DNA of 64,000 nucleotides from Schizochytrium sp. CCTCC M209059 (lineage: Eukaryota > Sar > Bigyra > Thraustochytrida > Thraustochytriidae): positions 942,848-1,006,847 of the forward strand of contig KN805374.1 of assembly GCA_000818945.1 (NCBI GenBank). The letters run 5' to 3'. The translations under genes and the position numbers were made by a program. This document shows, piece by piece, positions 20,715 through 30,988 of this stretch (the first letter of the stretch is position 1; every line of letters begins with the position of its first letter). Under the pieces are notes generated by a model, which saw only the letters and a list, made by a program, of their open reading frames with translations, did not search any database and was not told the DNA's origin.

Positions 20715-21044
20715 AGTGATGTGAAACGAAAATAAATAACTTCTTTTTACTATTGAATTTGAAACGAGTCCTTAAAGGAGCAAAACATTCGTTCGACCCA
20801 CCCGTCGATGTTTTTCTTTTTTCATGCTATGAAGCGTTTGCCTTCGCCGGCCCCTGACTATGAGGTGATGAGGTGGGTGATTGCAACGCATACATGAATC
20901 ACTGGATGAATGGATGGATGGATGCAGGACAATCTGCTTGAGTGCTGTCTTGATGTGGAACGGAAAACAGACCAACTAACCCCGAAAATAGGAGCAACGA
21001 TGTGATAGCTCAGTCAGCCAGCCAGCCATGATCTCGCGAATCGA
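20715..21044. other. Convergent 3' region
   Basis: Short spacer between convergent genes (the TPR protein and the minus-strand hydrolase). A small TGGA repeat is near 20908-20923. No gene. Confidence 0.4.
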
Positions 21045-23240
21045 TCAGGTCGCTGCCATCAGCGAATCTGTTCCCTCCTGTCCACCGCGGAATGAAGCAT
21101 GCTTGTGTCTGCGCTTTGGCGCGCGAGGCATTTTCGGGTGCGGCCTGTGCTTTTGCCGGTCTGCCCAACCAGAGGGATCGAGCGCCTGCTCAAAAAGCTC
21201 GATGTTTTGCTGAAAAACCCAGCCAGCAAGATTGGCAAGAAGATTCGCAAGCTCGGCCGAGTAGTGAAGCTTGGATGTGGGAATGTGCGGAAAAGAAGTA
21301 AACGGCCCGTGGCGACGGAGACTCGTGGGGTCATCTACATGCTTGCGGGGCTGCACAAGCTTGCGCGTCTCTTCGGGAAGACGACGTTCCCACTCGAGTG
21401 CGCGGCTTAGATACACCCACGTCACATTTACATCGTGGCCTGCGCCAATTCCCCAGTAGGTGTTTTCGATGGTTCTCAGCGCCTGGCGAACCACAATTCC
21501 CCGCCCCTTGGCCTGAGCCTGCTGCATCTGATCAATGAGCGCCACGAGCTGGAAACGAGGAAAGACCTGATTGTGAAAGAGGTTCTCTACAACTGACTTC
21601 TTCTCATGGTCAACGCCGAAGAGAGACGTGAGCGCAGGGTCTACTTCGAGAATGCTCGGTTCTCGCTGAAAAGGATTGTAGCGAGAGCGCGGGCTGAGTG
21701 GAATTGGTGAGTGAATAAAGACGACAACCTCGCGCAAACGCCGCCGTAAGAGCGCCAGAATGCCGAGATTTTCCAAGCTGGCGGCGTCTGAAACGAGAAC
21801 CGCCTGCGAACGCACAGGCTCGTCAATGCTTTGCGTGACCGGGGACCAATACTCCACGCGCATACCAATGGTATTGTCAAGGTACGCGAGTAGAGGCGAG
21901 CCAGAAAGGAAGGAACCTGGGGCAAAGGAGGAGGCCGCGACGGCGTGACCGAGCGAGAACTGCTCCTCGGGCATGGGGACATTTTGCAGGATGGTCGTGT
22001 AATTAAACGGCCCTAGACCGGGAAAGCCCTTGTCCACCACGCCGCCAAAGGCAAAGGTCTCTACGTAACCTCCGACGCTCAGATTCGCTGAGCGTGGTGG
22101 TGCATACTTGAGTTCCAAGTACTGAGGCGACCCGACGTAGAGCGCATTGAATTCAATGGGAACGTAATTGTCGTTGTCCACGGTAAAGGGCTCGACCACA
22201 AGCGGTCCAAGGATCGCCGCATTGACAATTGAGAAGGGGCGATTCGAGCAAGCGTCGGCCCCTCCACAGCGAATTACAAACGACTGATTCTTGAGCACCG
22301 GGTTTCGCGCAATAGCCGCGTCACGGCGTTCCGTGGACCATGCTGCTTGGTCGCCCCATTCGATCCCAGCAGGTTCCAGAAAGGTCTGCCAGATGGCTGC
22401 GGGGTATACCTCTGGCGGGTCCATGCGGTCCCAGAGAAGTTTGAGGGCAACCTGCTCAAGCAAGTCTCGCTTCACGGGCGACGCGCGAGCGCACTTTTCG
22501 TCGAGGTCGCCGAGTGTGTCCATGGTAAGTTTCTCGGGAGGAACGATCTCGCCAAGAAAATCTGCATCGCTGAGGCCAATCTTTTCGGGCTGATAGTAGG
22601 TGAAGGCAGCGTTGGCCCAGGAACCTCCGGACACGGAGCTAACGTATCTCGTGCGATTGAGAAGATTTGCGTCGAGGAGGCCGCGCAGGTAGCCGAGAGA
22701 GCACGAGTAGGCGCGCGCGCCGCCTCCAGACAGCGAGAACCCGGTTTCATGCGTGTTGTGCATGACTTCGATCTCTGGGTACTCGGGGTGGAACTCATTG
22801 GGAGTTCGACCGTCACTCTCCTCGTTCTGTTGTTGCTGCTGCTGTTCCTTGTGCTGTTGCCGGTGTTGCACGACCTTGATCATGGGATCCATGTTCCACG
22901 CCTGCGCAGACACGCACGAGCCACTCGACCCGGGCTCGGTGTCGGTCGGTCGCCCATCGAGGCCCACGTCAGCGCCGGCTGCAAAGACGAAGAGTAGCGC
23001 GACGATAAGCGTCACTACGACAACGCTGCGGGCCGGAGAAGCAGTAGTCGCCGCCGCCGTGCTCTTCGTGCGCCGGTCGCCGGGCGCCATGGCCGAGACC
23101 GCAAGCTTGGTTGACGTTCCGGCTTGGGAAGACGTAAGTAGGGGGTCGCGCTCTGCTCGGAGGGCTCGCGCTGCGGGTCTGCGACGAGCACGCGAGCGAG
23201 CAAGCGAGGCGTTCTTGGGACTATTCCCCGGCCAGGCCAA
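21045..23240 (-). CDS. cPLA2/patatin-superfamily acyl hydrolase, membrane-anchored
   Basis: 731 aa from the first Met. A later Met (MAPGDRR, at 23090) would place a single hydrophobic signal anchor about 22 residues from the start and may be the true start. The catalytic region has the Gly-rich oxyanion loop LSGGGARAYS near residue 170 and the nucleophile motif VSSVSGGSW near 200, both as in cytosolic PLA2/phospholipase B. A SDAASLENLG segment near 482 is the probable site of the catalytic Asp. Such enzymes hydrolyse acyl esters of phospholipids. The hydrophobic N-terminus implies the catalytic domain is lumenal or extracellular, as in fungal phospholipase B. Substrate unknown. The gene has its own promoter region in GC-rich repeats. 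Confidence 0.78.
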   Translation of the reverse strand: MAWPGNSPKNASLARSRARRRPAARALRAERDPLLTSSQAGTSTKLAVSAMAPGDRRTKSTAAATTASPARSVVVVTLIVALLFVFAAGADVGLDGRPTDTEPGSSGSCVSAQAWNMDPMIKVVQHRQQHKEQQQQQQNEESDGRTPNEFHPEYPEIEVMHNTHETGFSLSGGGARAYSCSLGYLRGLLDANLLNRTRYVSSVSGGSWANAAFTYYQPEKIGLSDADFLGEIVPPEKLTMDTLGDLDEKCARASPVKRDLLEQVALKLLWDRMDPPEVYPAAIWQTFLEPAGIEWGDQAAWSTERRDAAIARNPVLKNQSFVIRCGGADACSNRPFSIVNAAILGPLVVEPFTVDNDNYVPIEFNALYVGSPQYLELKYAPPRSANLSVGGYVETFAFGGVVDKGFPGLGPFNYTTILQNVPMPEEQFSLGHAVAASSFAPGSFLSGSPLLAYLDNTIGMRVEYWSPVTQSIDEPVRSQAVLVSDAASLENLGILALLRRRLREVVVFIHSPIPLSPRSRYNPFQREPSILEVDPALTSLFGVDHEKKSVVENLFHNQVFPRFQLVALIDQMQQAQAKGRGIVVRQALRTIENTYWGIGAGHDVNVTWVYLSRALEWERRLPEETRKLVQPRKHVDDPTSLRRHGPFTSFPHIPTSKLHYSAELANLLANLAGWVFQQNIELFEQALDPSGWADRQKHRPHPKMPRAPKRRHKHASFRGGQEGTDSLMAAT

Positions 23241-24895
23241 GCCAACAGCCGCGATTCCCGCGCCCTTCGCGTCCGAGGTTGCGTCGCGACGGCCGCGTGG
23301 CGTTGCGTGGCGTGGCGTGGCGTCGCGTGGCGTCGCTGTCGCTGTCGCGTCGCCGTCGCGTCGCTGTCGCGTCGGCCGGGAGGCAAGGAGCGCAGACGCG
23401 CCCCTGCGACGCCGAGGCCTCGGTCGCGCGGCGACCTCTGTCCCTCCCTCGCTCCCTCCCTGCGTGCCTGCCTCCCCTCCGCGCCCGCGCGAGAGCGAGA
23501 GCGCCTGGCCGCGAGCCAGGGGTTCTCTGCCTGAAGCGGCGCGGCGCGGCGCGGCGCGGCGCGACGAGGTGGAGAAGGGGTTTTGCGTGCCGCTGTGCGA
23601 GGAAATTGGGCTCCTTCAGTACTTCTTCTTCTTGTTGTTCTTCTTCGCTTAAAGAGAAGGCAACTTAACTTGCAAGAAGGGAACAGAAGATGCGAGAGGA
23701 CTGCTTCGCGTGTGCAAATTGCTCTTGGGCGATGCTGCTGGTAGGGATGATGGAGAGCTGAAGACGGCGAGGGCGAAGAGGACGGTGCTCGCCGCGAACC
23801 GCGGCAATGGCTGATTGTATACGATAACGACAAGAACCGGACAATGGGGAGAAGGAAGAGATGCCTCGGCAGGACGCGGTTGGAGGGAAAGAATTTGGCA
23901 AGGTCTGCGCTGAAAAGACCATCTCTTTCGTACGGGATGTGAAGAAAGATAGGCTCAGGAGGGGAAAAGGTAAAGACACCGGTCGACGGCGATGGGTTGC
24001 AGCAACGAGGAATGAGAGTTGGCCCTGTTTGTACGGCTTCTTTTCCTTTCTTTCTATATTTATTTATTTTCTTGAAAACCGCAAAATCAGGGAGTTTTCC
24101 TCGTGGCTGATGACAGTAGAAAATGCATACATGAGACGTGCGCCTATTGGCTAAGCCAATACTTGCTTCCCGAGCAATGCAAACGTGCGAAAAAAAAAAA
24201 AAAAAACCAAGAATACGCAAAATTCACGGAAAAGTCCTCACTACATGCTATAGGTATTTGTGGCTTACTTTATTCTTTTGCAAAGCATCGCGCTGTCAAC
24301 GGTAGGTTTGCCAGAATACATTGGAATTCTCATATACATGGGGTAAATGGCAAAGCTTCTGCATACGAAAAGCTTGCAGAGTAAGAAACATCACAAGGAA
24401 TATGTTTGTCTGGCGTAAGATGTTTCCCACTAGATTGCGCTCTAATAGCGAGTCGGTTCGCGCTTGCCAGTGCTGGCGCCCGACGTCTTCACAACAACTT
24501 TTTTCCGCCGTCGAGGCTCGTGTTCATACTCAACGATTGTTCACATGAAACAAAAGTGGTCTATCGCGAATGCGCCGCATGCCAGTGGGCCTATTTCTTC
24601 TTCTGGCGGTGCCAGCGCGGTCTGAGATGCATGCAGTGTCACGTGCGGCGTCTGGCGCGCGGCCATGGATCTCGAAGAGTGCGTTACGGCTATAGAGAGG
24701 AGGATCCGACGCGAGGCCTGGCGCTCTTGTTCTGCCCCTTTGCATGCAGACTTGCTTGTTCTCTTCCTCCCTTGCGAGGCTTTGAACTTTTTAGGATGAG
24801 GGAGACGACGCCAACCAGGCTCGAGCCACCCCAACGCAAAGAGCACAAAAAATGAAGACGAGGAGGAGGAGGAGGAGGAGACGGATTGGCGATCG
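23241..24895. other. Intergenic region, low complexity
   Basis: Holds GCGTGGC minisatellite sequence near 23296-23335, GC-rich DNA and an A-run near 24190. Long frames on either strand here are compositionally biased and lack domains. From 24665 an ATG opens a short plausible peptide (MDLEECVTAIERR) in the same frame as ATP23, but a TGA at 24797 separates them. It could be a 5' exon or leader of ATP23. Confidence 0.4.
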
Positions 24896-25695
24896 ATGCT
24901 GGCGTCTGGCCAGAATGCCGTGCTAGACTCACCGAGGTTATCTATTTGATGAAAACTAACGCGACCGTCATGGTGTGATCTTGATCGATCGCGCAGCTGC
25001 CAAGACACTGTAGATGAACTCGTCGAGAATGACTCGCGGATTCGCGGCCTGATTGAAGCGGTGAGAGCCAAAGTCCACTTTGAAGTCGAGGTCTGTGACT
25101 GCACAAAGGACCACGGCGCTGCCTCTTCCTTTGCGCGAGCGTAAGTTTGCCTTGTGCACCCAAGGTTTTTCTTCTTTTGGTCATGTATGCTCACCCAATG
25201 TGTCTCAGATACTTTGCTGCGCCAAACTTGAAGGACTTGACATCCGAGGAGCAGCCGCGCATCGTCATGTGTGCCAATGAGCTCCGGTCTCGGGGTGAAG
25301 TCCGTGAAGCCTTACGTCACGAGCTCGTTCATGCTTTTGACCATTGCGTTTCGCGACGAGATCTTGCAGAACCGAACGGTCTTGCTTGCTCGGAAATCCG
25401 CGCAGCTCGTGAGGCGGAATGCCGCGACAATTTCCACAACATCTTGGGTGAGCTTTTCTGCAAGGCCTTTGTCGGGGCCGACGCCTTTGCAGACAAGCAA
25501 GACAACATGATTTGCAAACAACTCAAGGAGTCTTGCGCGCGTCAGGTAGCTACTACAAGCGTTCGCGCCGTCTTCCCCGCCCAAGGTTACACTTGCGTCA
25601 AGGCGCAGTTCGACAAGTGCTACGACGACTTGGCACCTTTTGGACAGAATGACGAGCATTCTTCTCGCGAAGGAGCAAAGCCGACGGCCCCATGA
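24896..25695 (+). CDS. ATP23: Mitochondrial inner-membrane metalloprotease ATP23, three exons
   Basis: Exons 24896-24936, 24997-25140 and 25209-25695 join in frame. The product has the ATP23 order: SCQDTVDELVENDSRIRGLI, then EVEVCDC, the zinc-binding HELVHAFDHC with HExxH, LACSEIRAA, and the Cys-containing C-terminal CYDDLAPFGQ. ATP23 sits in the intermembrane space, processes Atp6 in yeast and assists ATP-synthase assembly. Its many cysteines fit oxidative import. Introns are 60 and 68 bases with GT/AG ends; the first has CTAAC 41-37 bases before its end, a good branch-point match. The start is the first Met downstream of the in-frame TGA at 24797; an acidic in-frame stretch (24800-24895) may also be coding if an upstream exon exists. 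Confidence 0.88.
24937..24996 (+). other. ATP23 intron 1 (60 bp)
   Basis: Begins GTTATC and ends GCGCAG, with CTAAC at 24956-24960. It removes an in-frame TGA at 24950 and keeps phase (AG|C gives Ser). Confidence 0.8.
25141..25208 (+). other. ATP23 intron 2 (68 bp)
   Basis: Begins with the consensus donor GTAAGT, contains a T-rich tract and ends TCTCAG. Joining GC|A restores FARAYFAAPN and continues the ATP23 reading frame. Confidence 0.92.
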
Positions 25696-26930
25696 AAAAA
25701 AGGAAAGAAAAAGGAAATCGTCATTGGGGAAGGGAAAGAAAAAGTAAGTAAGGGGCTTGACATAGCCGACGCCATCTTTGTAACCTCTTCAAGTCCAGAC
25801 CTATGATTCTTCGGCATGGTGTCAAGGGATTCAATAAAACGACGCAACCGTGCATCCATGACCAGATTGGCATGTGCATACTTTCCACAGAAGAAAGAAA
25901 GCTAATTCATATTGATGTATCTTGCTTTGACTTCCGTCGACACCGGCCATCATTCCTGACCGGCCTGCCAGCAGGCAGTCAGGCAGGCAGGCAGGCAGGC
26001 AGGCAGATATTCCTGCCACTCACTCTCCCTTTATGAACATCTAGGTAGTATAGGCAGGGAGGCCCCTCCCCATGCATCCATCGGGCGCGGACTTCCTGAC
26101 CTTTTTCCCAAACAAAACAAAAAAGTGAAACTTGAAGGTGAATGAACCTCCCCTCGCCAAGTCTTGCGCGCTGCCCCTCTTCAGGGCGGCGCGCCGAGGC
26201 GTGCCATGTCCTTGTTATGGCACCACGTTTTTCCGACGAGGGGTGTAGGGGGGCACGACGCGACGTTTTCTTCCCGCGGAAAGAGGGTCCTGAGGCCGCG
26301 CGCGACGCAAGTCGGCTTTTGCGCCAACGCAAGTCCGCAAAGGCGGCGCGCAAGTGCGTATTGGCGCGCGCAAGTGAGGTATCGCCAAAGATCCTGGCAC
26401 GCAGAGAAAGCACGCGAGCCTCGAGAAGCAGACCAGATCGAGAGAGACGCGCTCCCCGGCCGCGAGTCTGCGCCCGCGCCCTGCGCCGCCACCGCCGCCG
26501 CCGCCGCCGCCTCTGCCGCCTGCGCGACGAGACGAGGGAGACGCGGAGGAGGCGAGAGGTTCATTCGTCCTCCTCGTCTTGATCGCCTCGTATCCGCAAG
26601 GCCTTCATTCTTTCTTTCATTCTTTCCCTCGCTCGCGTTGTGCGCGCGCTCGGAGAGGCTCCCGGGAAGAAAGAGGTAGGGCTTGCACCTCGTGCGCGGC
26701 GAGCCGATCGAACTTCGCGAGACACGCGAGAGGAAAGCAAGCAGGCAATTAAACACGTACGTGAGACCTCACTCGCTCGTTCGCTCGCTCGCTCGCTCGC
26801 TCACTCCTTCTCCGGTATACGCTTCGCTGCATCGCTGCATTGATCGATCGATTGACCGCACGCACGCACGCAGATACGTACGCTCGCTCGCTCGCAAATC
26901 CACGCACGCACGAACGCTTAGACGGCCACG
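25696..26930. other. Intergenic region upstream of ARP3
   Basis: Holds a (CAGG)n array near 25980-26006, CCGCCG-rich sequence near 26487-26520, and (GCTC)n near 26773-26800 followed by CGCACGCA-type repeats leading into ARP3. Frames through here are Arg/Ala-rich and not supported as genes. Confidence 0.5.
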
Positions 26931-28196
26931 ATGAGCATGCCAGAGAAGCCTGCCGTCGTGATCGACAATGGCACCGGGTACACCAAGATGGGCTACGCCG
27001 GCAACTGCGAGCCGAACTACATCATCCCGACGCTGATCGCCAACCCGCTGAATGACTCCGGCACACGCGGTACAGTTCGGAACGCCGAAGGCCTGGGCGA
27101 CCTGGACTTTTACGTGGGCAACGAGGCGCAGGCGCACGCCTCCTCGTATCAGATCAACTACCCGATCAAGCACGGCATCATCGAGAACTGGGACAACATG
27201 GAAAAGATGTGGCAAAGGTGCATTTTCAAAATGCTCAAGTGCGAACCCGAAGACCACTACTTTCTCCTCACCGAGCCGCCCCTGAACACGCCAGAGAACC
27301 GCGAGTATACCGCCGAGGTGATGTTCGAGACCTTTAACGTCCCTGGACTTTACATTGCCGTGCAGGCCATTCTCGCCCTGGCCGCGAGCTGGACCAGCAA
27401 GAAACTCGAAGAGCGGACGCTCACCGGCACCGTCATTGACTCGGGCGATGGTGTCACCCACGTCATCCCCGTGGCCGACGGCTACGTCATTGGGTCGAGC
27501 ATCAAGCACATCCCGCTGGCTGGCCGCGACGTGACCAACTTCATCGCTGGCATGCTCCGGGACCGTAAGGAGCCCATCCCGCCTGAGGACATTCTCTTGG
27601 CAGCCAAGTCTCTCAAGGAGCGCCACTGCTACACGTGCCCGGACCTCGTGCGCGAGTTCACCAAGTATGACAACGACCCTGAAAAGTACTTTAAGCTCTT
27701 TCAGGGTATCCATTCGCGCACCGGCAAGGCATGGGAGTGCGATGTTGGCTACGAGCGCTTTTTGGCGCCTGAGATCTTCTTCTCGCCTGAGATTTTCAAC
27801 CCGCAGTTTTCCACGCCGCTCCCCAGTGTTGTAGACAAGTCGATCCTTTCGTGCCCCATCGATACGCGACGAGGCCTGTACCGTAACATTGTTCTTTCGG
27901 GCGGCTCTTCGCTCTTTCGCGACTTTGGTCGCCGTCTGCAGCGCGACATCAAGAAGATTGTCAACACGCGTCTTGAGAAGAACTGGGCTCAAAACCCTCA
28001 GTTCAAGGCGGGCGCCAGCTCCGAGATGGAGGTCAACGTTGTCTCGCACGCCCTCCAGCGGTACGCAGTTTGGTTTGGCGGCAGCATGCTTTCTTCTACC
28101 GCCGAATTTTACCGTGTCTGCCACACGCGCGAGGCCTATCTCGAGGAGGGCCCGCGGATTGCCCGCCACAACCCTGTGTTTTCGGCCCAGATCTAA
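26931..28196 (+). CDS. ARP3: Actin-related protein 3 (Arp2/3 complex subunit)
   Basis: 421 aa, close to the usual length of about 418. It opens with the actin-fold phosphate-binding loop [17 protein letters not shown]. Then come [34 protein letters not shown], the second nucleotide loop [14 protein letters not shown], the Arp3-typical [16 protein letters not shown], and a C-terminal [18 protein letters not shown]. The family nucleates branched actin filaments with Arp2 and five ARPC subunits. No intron is needed to reach full length. The start is fixed by alignment to the family N-terminus. Arp2/3 presence suggests lamellipodial or endocytic actin networks. Confidence 0.97.
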   Translation: MSMPEKPAVVIDNGTGYTKMGYAGNCEPNYIIPTLIANPLNDSGTRGTVRNAEGLGDLDFYVGNEAQAHASSYQINYPIKHGIIENWDNMEKMWQRCIFKMLKCEPEDHYFLLTEPPLNTPENREYTAEVMFETFNVPGLYIAVQAILALAASWTSKKLEERTLTGTVIDSGDGVTHVIPVADGYVIGSSIKHIPLAGRDVTNFIAGMLRDRKEPIPPEDILLAAKSLKERHCYTCPDLVREFTKYDNDPEKYFKLFQGIHSRTGKAWECDVGYERFLAPEIFFSPEIFNPQFSTPLPSVVDKSILSCPIDTRRGLYRNIVLSGGSSLFRDFGRRLQRDIKKIVNTRLEKNWAQNPQFKAGASSEMEVNVVSHALQRYAVWFGGSMLSSTAEFYRVCHTREAYLEEGPRIARHNPVFSAQI

Positions 28197-28370
28197 TGGC
28201 CCGGCCGAGGTGAATGAAGCCCGCGACGTCTCCTGTGGATGAAATTGCCTACTGAGTGTTTTCTTTTCTTTTTACACCAGTCCCACAGGCTCGCGTCGTT
28301 CGTGGTGGTCCCCAGCAGGATTGAGGGGAAGACGAATAAAGGAGTGAATGTATGAAGGGCGCGCAAGAGC

Positions 28371-28405
<35 letters not shown>

Positions 28406-28636
28406 ATCTCTTTATCTCTTCTCCTTTTTCTCTTTCCCCTTGCGTGCGTGCGCTGTCGTGCGTCCCCCATGATGATCAAGCTCGAGCTAAAATAGTTTTT
28501 TTTTCCCTTTTCACGTGCGCCTGAATCTGTAAATCCGAACCCCCAAAAAACAACCAAACGATTGCTGTGCTCATCTCTCCATCTCGCAAGACGAAACAGA
28601 GAGGTCTCTACTGCAAAGAATTCATGAAAGGGCACA
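28197..28636. other. Convergent 3' region with CT microsatellite
   Basis: A (TC)n run at about 28371-28402 lies between the convergent ARP3 and dehydrogenase genes. Nothing else recognised. Confidence 0.5.
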
Positions 28637-29856
28637 TTATTCCTCATCCCCCTCGCGACGTTGTTCGCTGCGCAACTGAACGCCAACACGAGACTCGAGA
28701 AGCTTGACGCAAGCCGTAAAGTCCGCGTCCTCCTCGAGCTCCTCGCAGGCCTCTTGGAGAAGCTTAGCAGTCCGCGTGGCATAACCGTCGCTAAGCGGGC
28801 CCTTCATCAGAGTACTAGCAATGTTGTTGTCCTTGCTCATGAGCTTGAGACTGAAGCCAAAGTTGAAATCTCCCGTGAGGACGAATTTAGGAATGCGTTC
28901 TTGTGTCGACAAGTTCCGGCCCGACGAGGCGTTAATCACATCGAGAGCAACATCCGGCTTGACGCCAACTTGCGAAAGCGCAAGGAGGCCCTCTGCGCTG
29001 AGAAGCAAAGCACTTGCGTTCATGGAGTTGTTGATAGCCTTGACAGCATGCCCGCTGCCAACGGGCCCAACGTGAATCACCTTTTGACCAATTACCTCGA
29101 GAAGGGCCTCAATCTCGTCAAACGTGTCTTCGTCTTTGCATCCAACCATGATGGTTAGCGTCGCGGCCAAAGCGCCCTTGGGACCCCCGCTCACCGGCGC
29201 ATCAATATAGCGAATTCCACGCTTGCTCAGCTCCTCTGCGAGCTCACGCGAGGCATCAGGTTCTCCGGACGTACAGTCAATCACCGTTGTCTCCTCCGTG
29301 ACATCTTTGAGAACCTCGCGGACGATTTGCGTTGTGGGCAGGCAGCAAAATACGTACTTGCAATCTTTGACTGCATCTTTGACATTGGCGTGCATCTCAG
29401 TTTGATGCTCCTTGGCATGCTTGTCAGCCACATTGGCGTTTCGGTTCCACACGGCTACCTTGAGGCGACTGTGCGCCTGCAAGTTACCGGCCATATTGTA
29501 TCCCATTGTCCCAAGACCTAGAAAGGCAACCTTGCATTCGGGCACGGCGCTCCATGTCGCAGACCGTCCGTCCACCATCTTGCCTGTCGTAGCCTGGCCA
29601 ATGTTAAAGTAGGTAAAAATAACAAACGAGACAAATGCGCAGAGCCACAAGGCTGACCGCATCGGACCAGCTTCCATCGATGCCTTGTACACAACAAAGG
29701 CGAGAACAAGGCCACCAAGCACATTCGGCACAGCGAGTAAAGTGAGCTCTGGCGCATTCATGATCCCGGGCGCGGCCCCACCTTTGTCGGAAGAGGGCGC
29801 CTTGGACTTCATGCTCGGCGTGTCTATCTTGCTCTCGCCTTCGACGTCTTTTTCGG

Positions 29857-29894
<38 letters not shown>

Positions 29895-29932
29895 TCAGGT
29901 TCGTCCGAGGCACGTGGCGTCCGCTGCCTCAT
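28637..29932 (-). CDS. Beta-hydroxyacid dehydrogenase (HIBADH/GLYR-type) with N-terminal membrane segments
   Basis: 431 aa. A TQ-dipeptide repeat lies near residues 14-25. Two hydrophobic segments follow at about 58-80 and 88-108. The beta-hydroxyacid dehydrogenase body starts near 128 with VAFLGLGTMGYNMAGNL (NAD(P) binding), then IDAPVSGGPKGA (substrate loop, about 245) and GSGHAVKAINNSM with the catalytic Lys near 295. The closest groups are 3-hydroxyisobutyrate dehydrogenase and glyoxylate/succinic-semialdehyde reductase. The choice cannot be made by eye. The two membrane spans are unusual, because these enzymes are normally soluble; they would tether the catalytic domain to an organelle membrane. 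The start within the disordered N-terminus is not certain. Confidence 0.88.
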
Positions 29933-30758
29933 GCTTTGCGTCCAAGCTGGGCTGGAACCTCTTCGTTGGTCAGCTAGCCTTCTCGGTTGTGGACGCGACC
30001 GCCTCGCAGCGAAAGGAAGCGCTTCGACGCGCTGTCGGCCTTGCCCCAGTCCTCTGTGCGTGAGCTCGTGCGCCTCGCCCGCTCGCTTGTCATTTGGTTC
30101 TGCAATGCTGTCGCCAGCTGGGCCGGCCTACTACACTAGTAGCAAGCACCATAGGCCATCACCTACTTACTACTGCACAATCATTGTGGTCGCTCGCTGG
30201 TTGCACCGACCAGCGATTGTTTTGGGGAACAATCGGCACGTTGCAAGTTGGCTACGTCTGCGGCTGGTTGGGTCTGCGCAGTTCGGGGGCTGGCTTCTCC
30301 CCTATGGCTCGAAAGGATTCTTTCGAAAGACTCGAACTCGTTAGCCTGCAAGAAATGAAGAACGCGCAAGGCTGCAAAGGATCTCAGGTTGTCAGCATCG
30401 TCCGTCCAGACGCGACACTTGTCCTGCGCTGGTCAGACCCCAAACGACGGTGCTGGGTTGGTAATAGCGGTACTGGTGAGATTTGTTGGGGCGCAAGCAG
30501 GAGAATGATTTGGGACGCCCTCACCTGACAAAGACAGTTCATTCATCACGCGGAGCCAAAGTCTCCGCGACGCCCAAGTATTCGCTTCTCGACGCTTCTC
30601 TCTTTTAACTTCTTTTCGTGAACATAGATACTACCTAGCGCCACTACAATTCCTAGTAAGGCCATGTATACACGCAAGGTGCAAGCGCTTGTTGCGATCA
30701 CCTTGAGACAAAGAAATCCATTCGTATGTCGCCTTGAGCTGGCCACAGATGCGTCTAA
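29933..30758. other. Intergenic region
   Basis: Open frames here (for example near 30094-30528, plus) show no family resemblance and are not called. It should hold the promoters of the divergent dehydrogenase and EGF-7TM genes. Confidence 0.4.
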
Positions 30759-30907
30759 ATGAACGTGTGCACCAAAGCCTTCATAGTACAACCTCTTTCA
30801 AGACTTGGACCACCACTCCGTCGCAAAAGTACTTCCGGCCTAACCCAATTTGCCTTTGCGATCGTGGCAGCGGTGGCTGCAACTCGTGCCGCGCTCACGA
30901 AGGAAGC
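30759..30907 (+). other. Possible 5' exon encoding a signal/anchor for the EGF-7TM gene
   Basis: An ATG at 30759 opens 49 codons whose product ends in the hydrophobic stretch FAFAIVAAVAATRAAL. It is followed by a GTAAGA donor at 30908. An AG at 30977-30978 would join it in phase to the downstream frame (a 71-base intron, similar in size to the ATP23 introns). The acceptor lacks a pyrimidine tract, so this stays tentative. Confidence 0.4.
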
Positions 30908-30988
30908 GTAAGAGCTTGAGAAGCCGAAAGCAAGCCCGCAAGCCAGCAGCAAAGGCGCTCGTAGCGGGTCCGGGCAAGCTGGACCAAG

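Noticed and set aside
23015..24220. 401-residue minus-strand frame
   Set aside because: Arg/Ser/Pro-rich, overlaps the hydrolase N-terminus region and a GCGTGG minisatellite; no family features.
24665..24796. Short frame MDLEECVTAIERR as the ATP23 first exon
   Set aside because: It shares the ATP23 frame but a TGA at 24797 separates them and no donor/acceptor pair restores phase convincingly; kept only as a possibility.
26142..26679. Arg/Ala-rich plus-strand frames upstream of ARP3
   Set aside because: Products of CGC-rich repeats; no motif, and overlapping frames are equally long.
30094..30528. 144-residue plus-strand frame
   Set aside because: No hydrophobic pattern, motif or codon-use support; left as intergenic.
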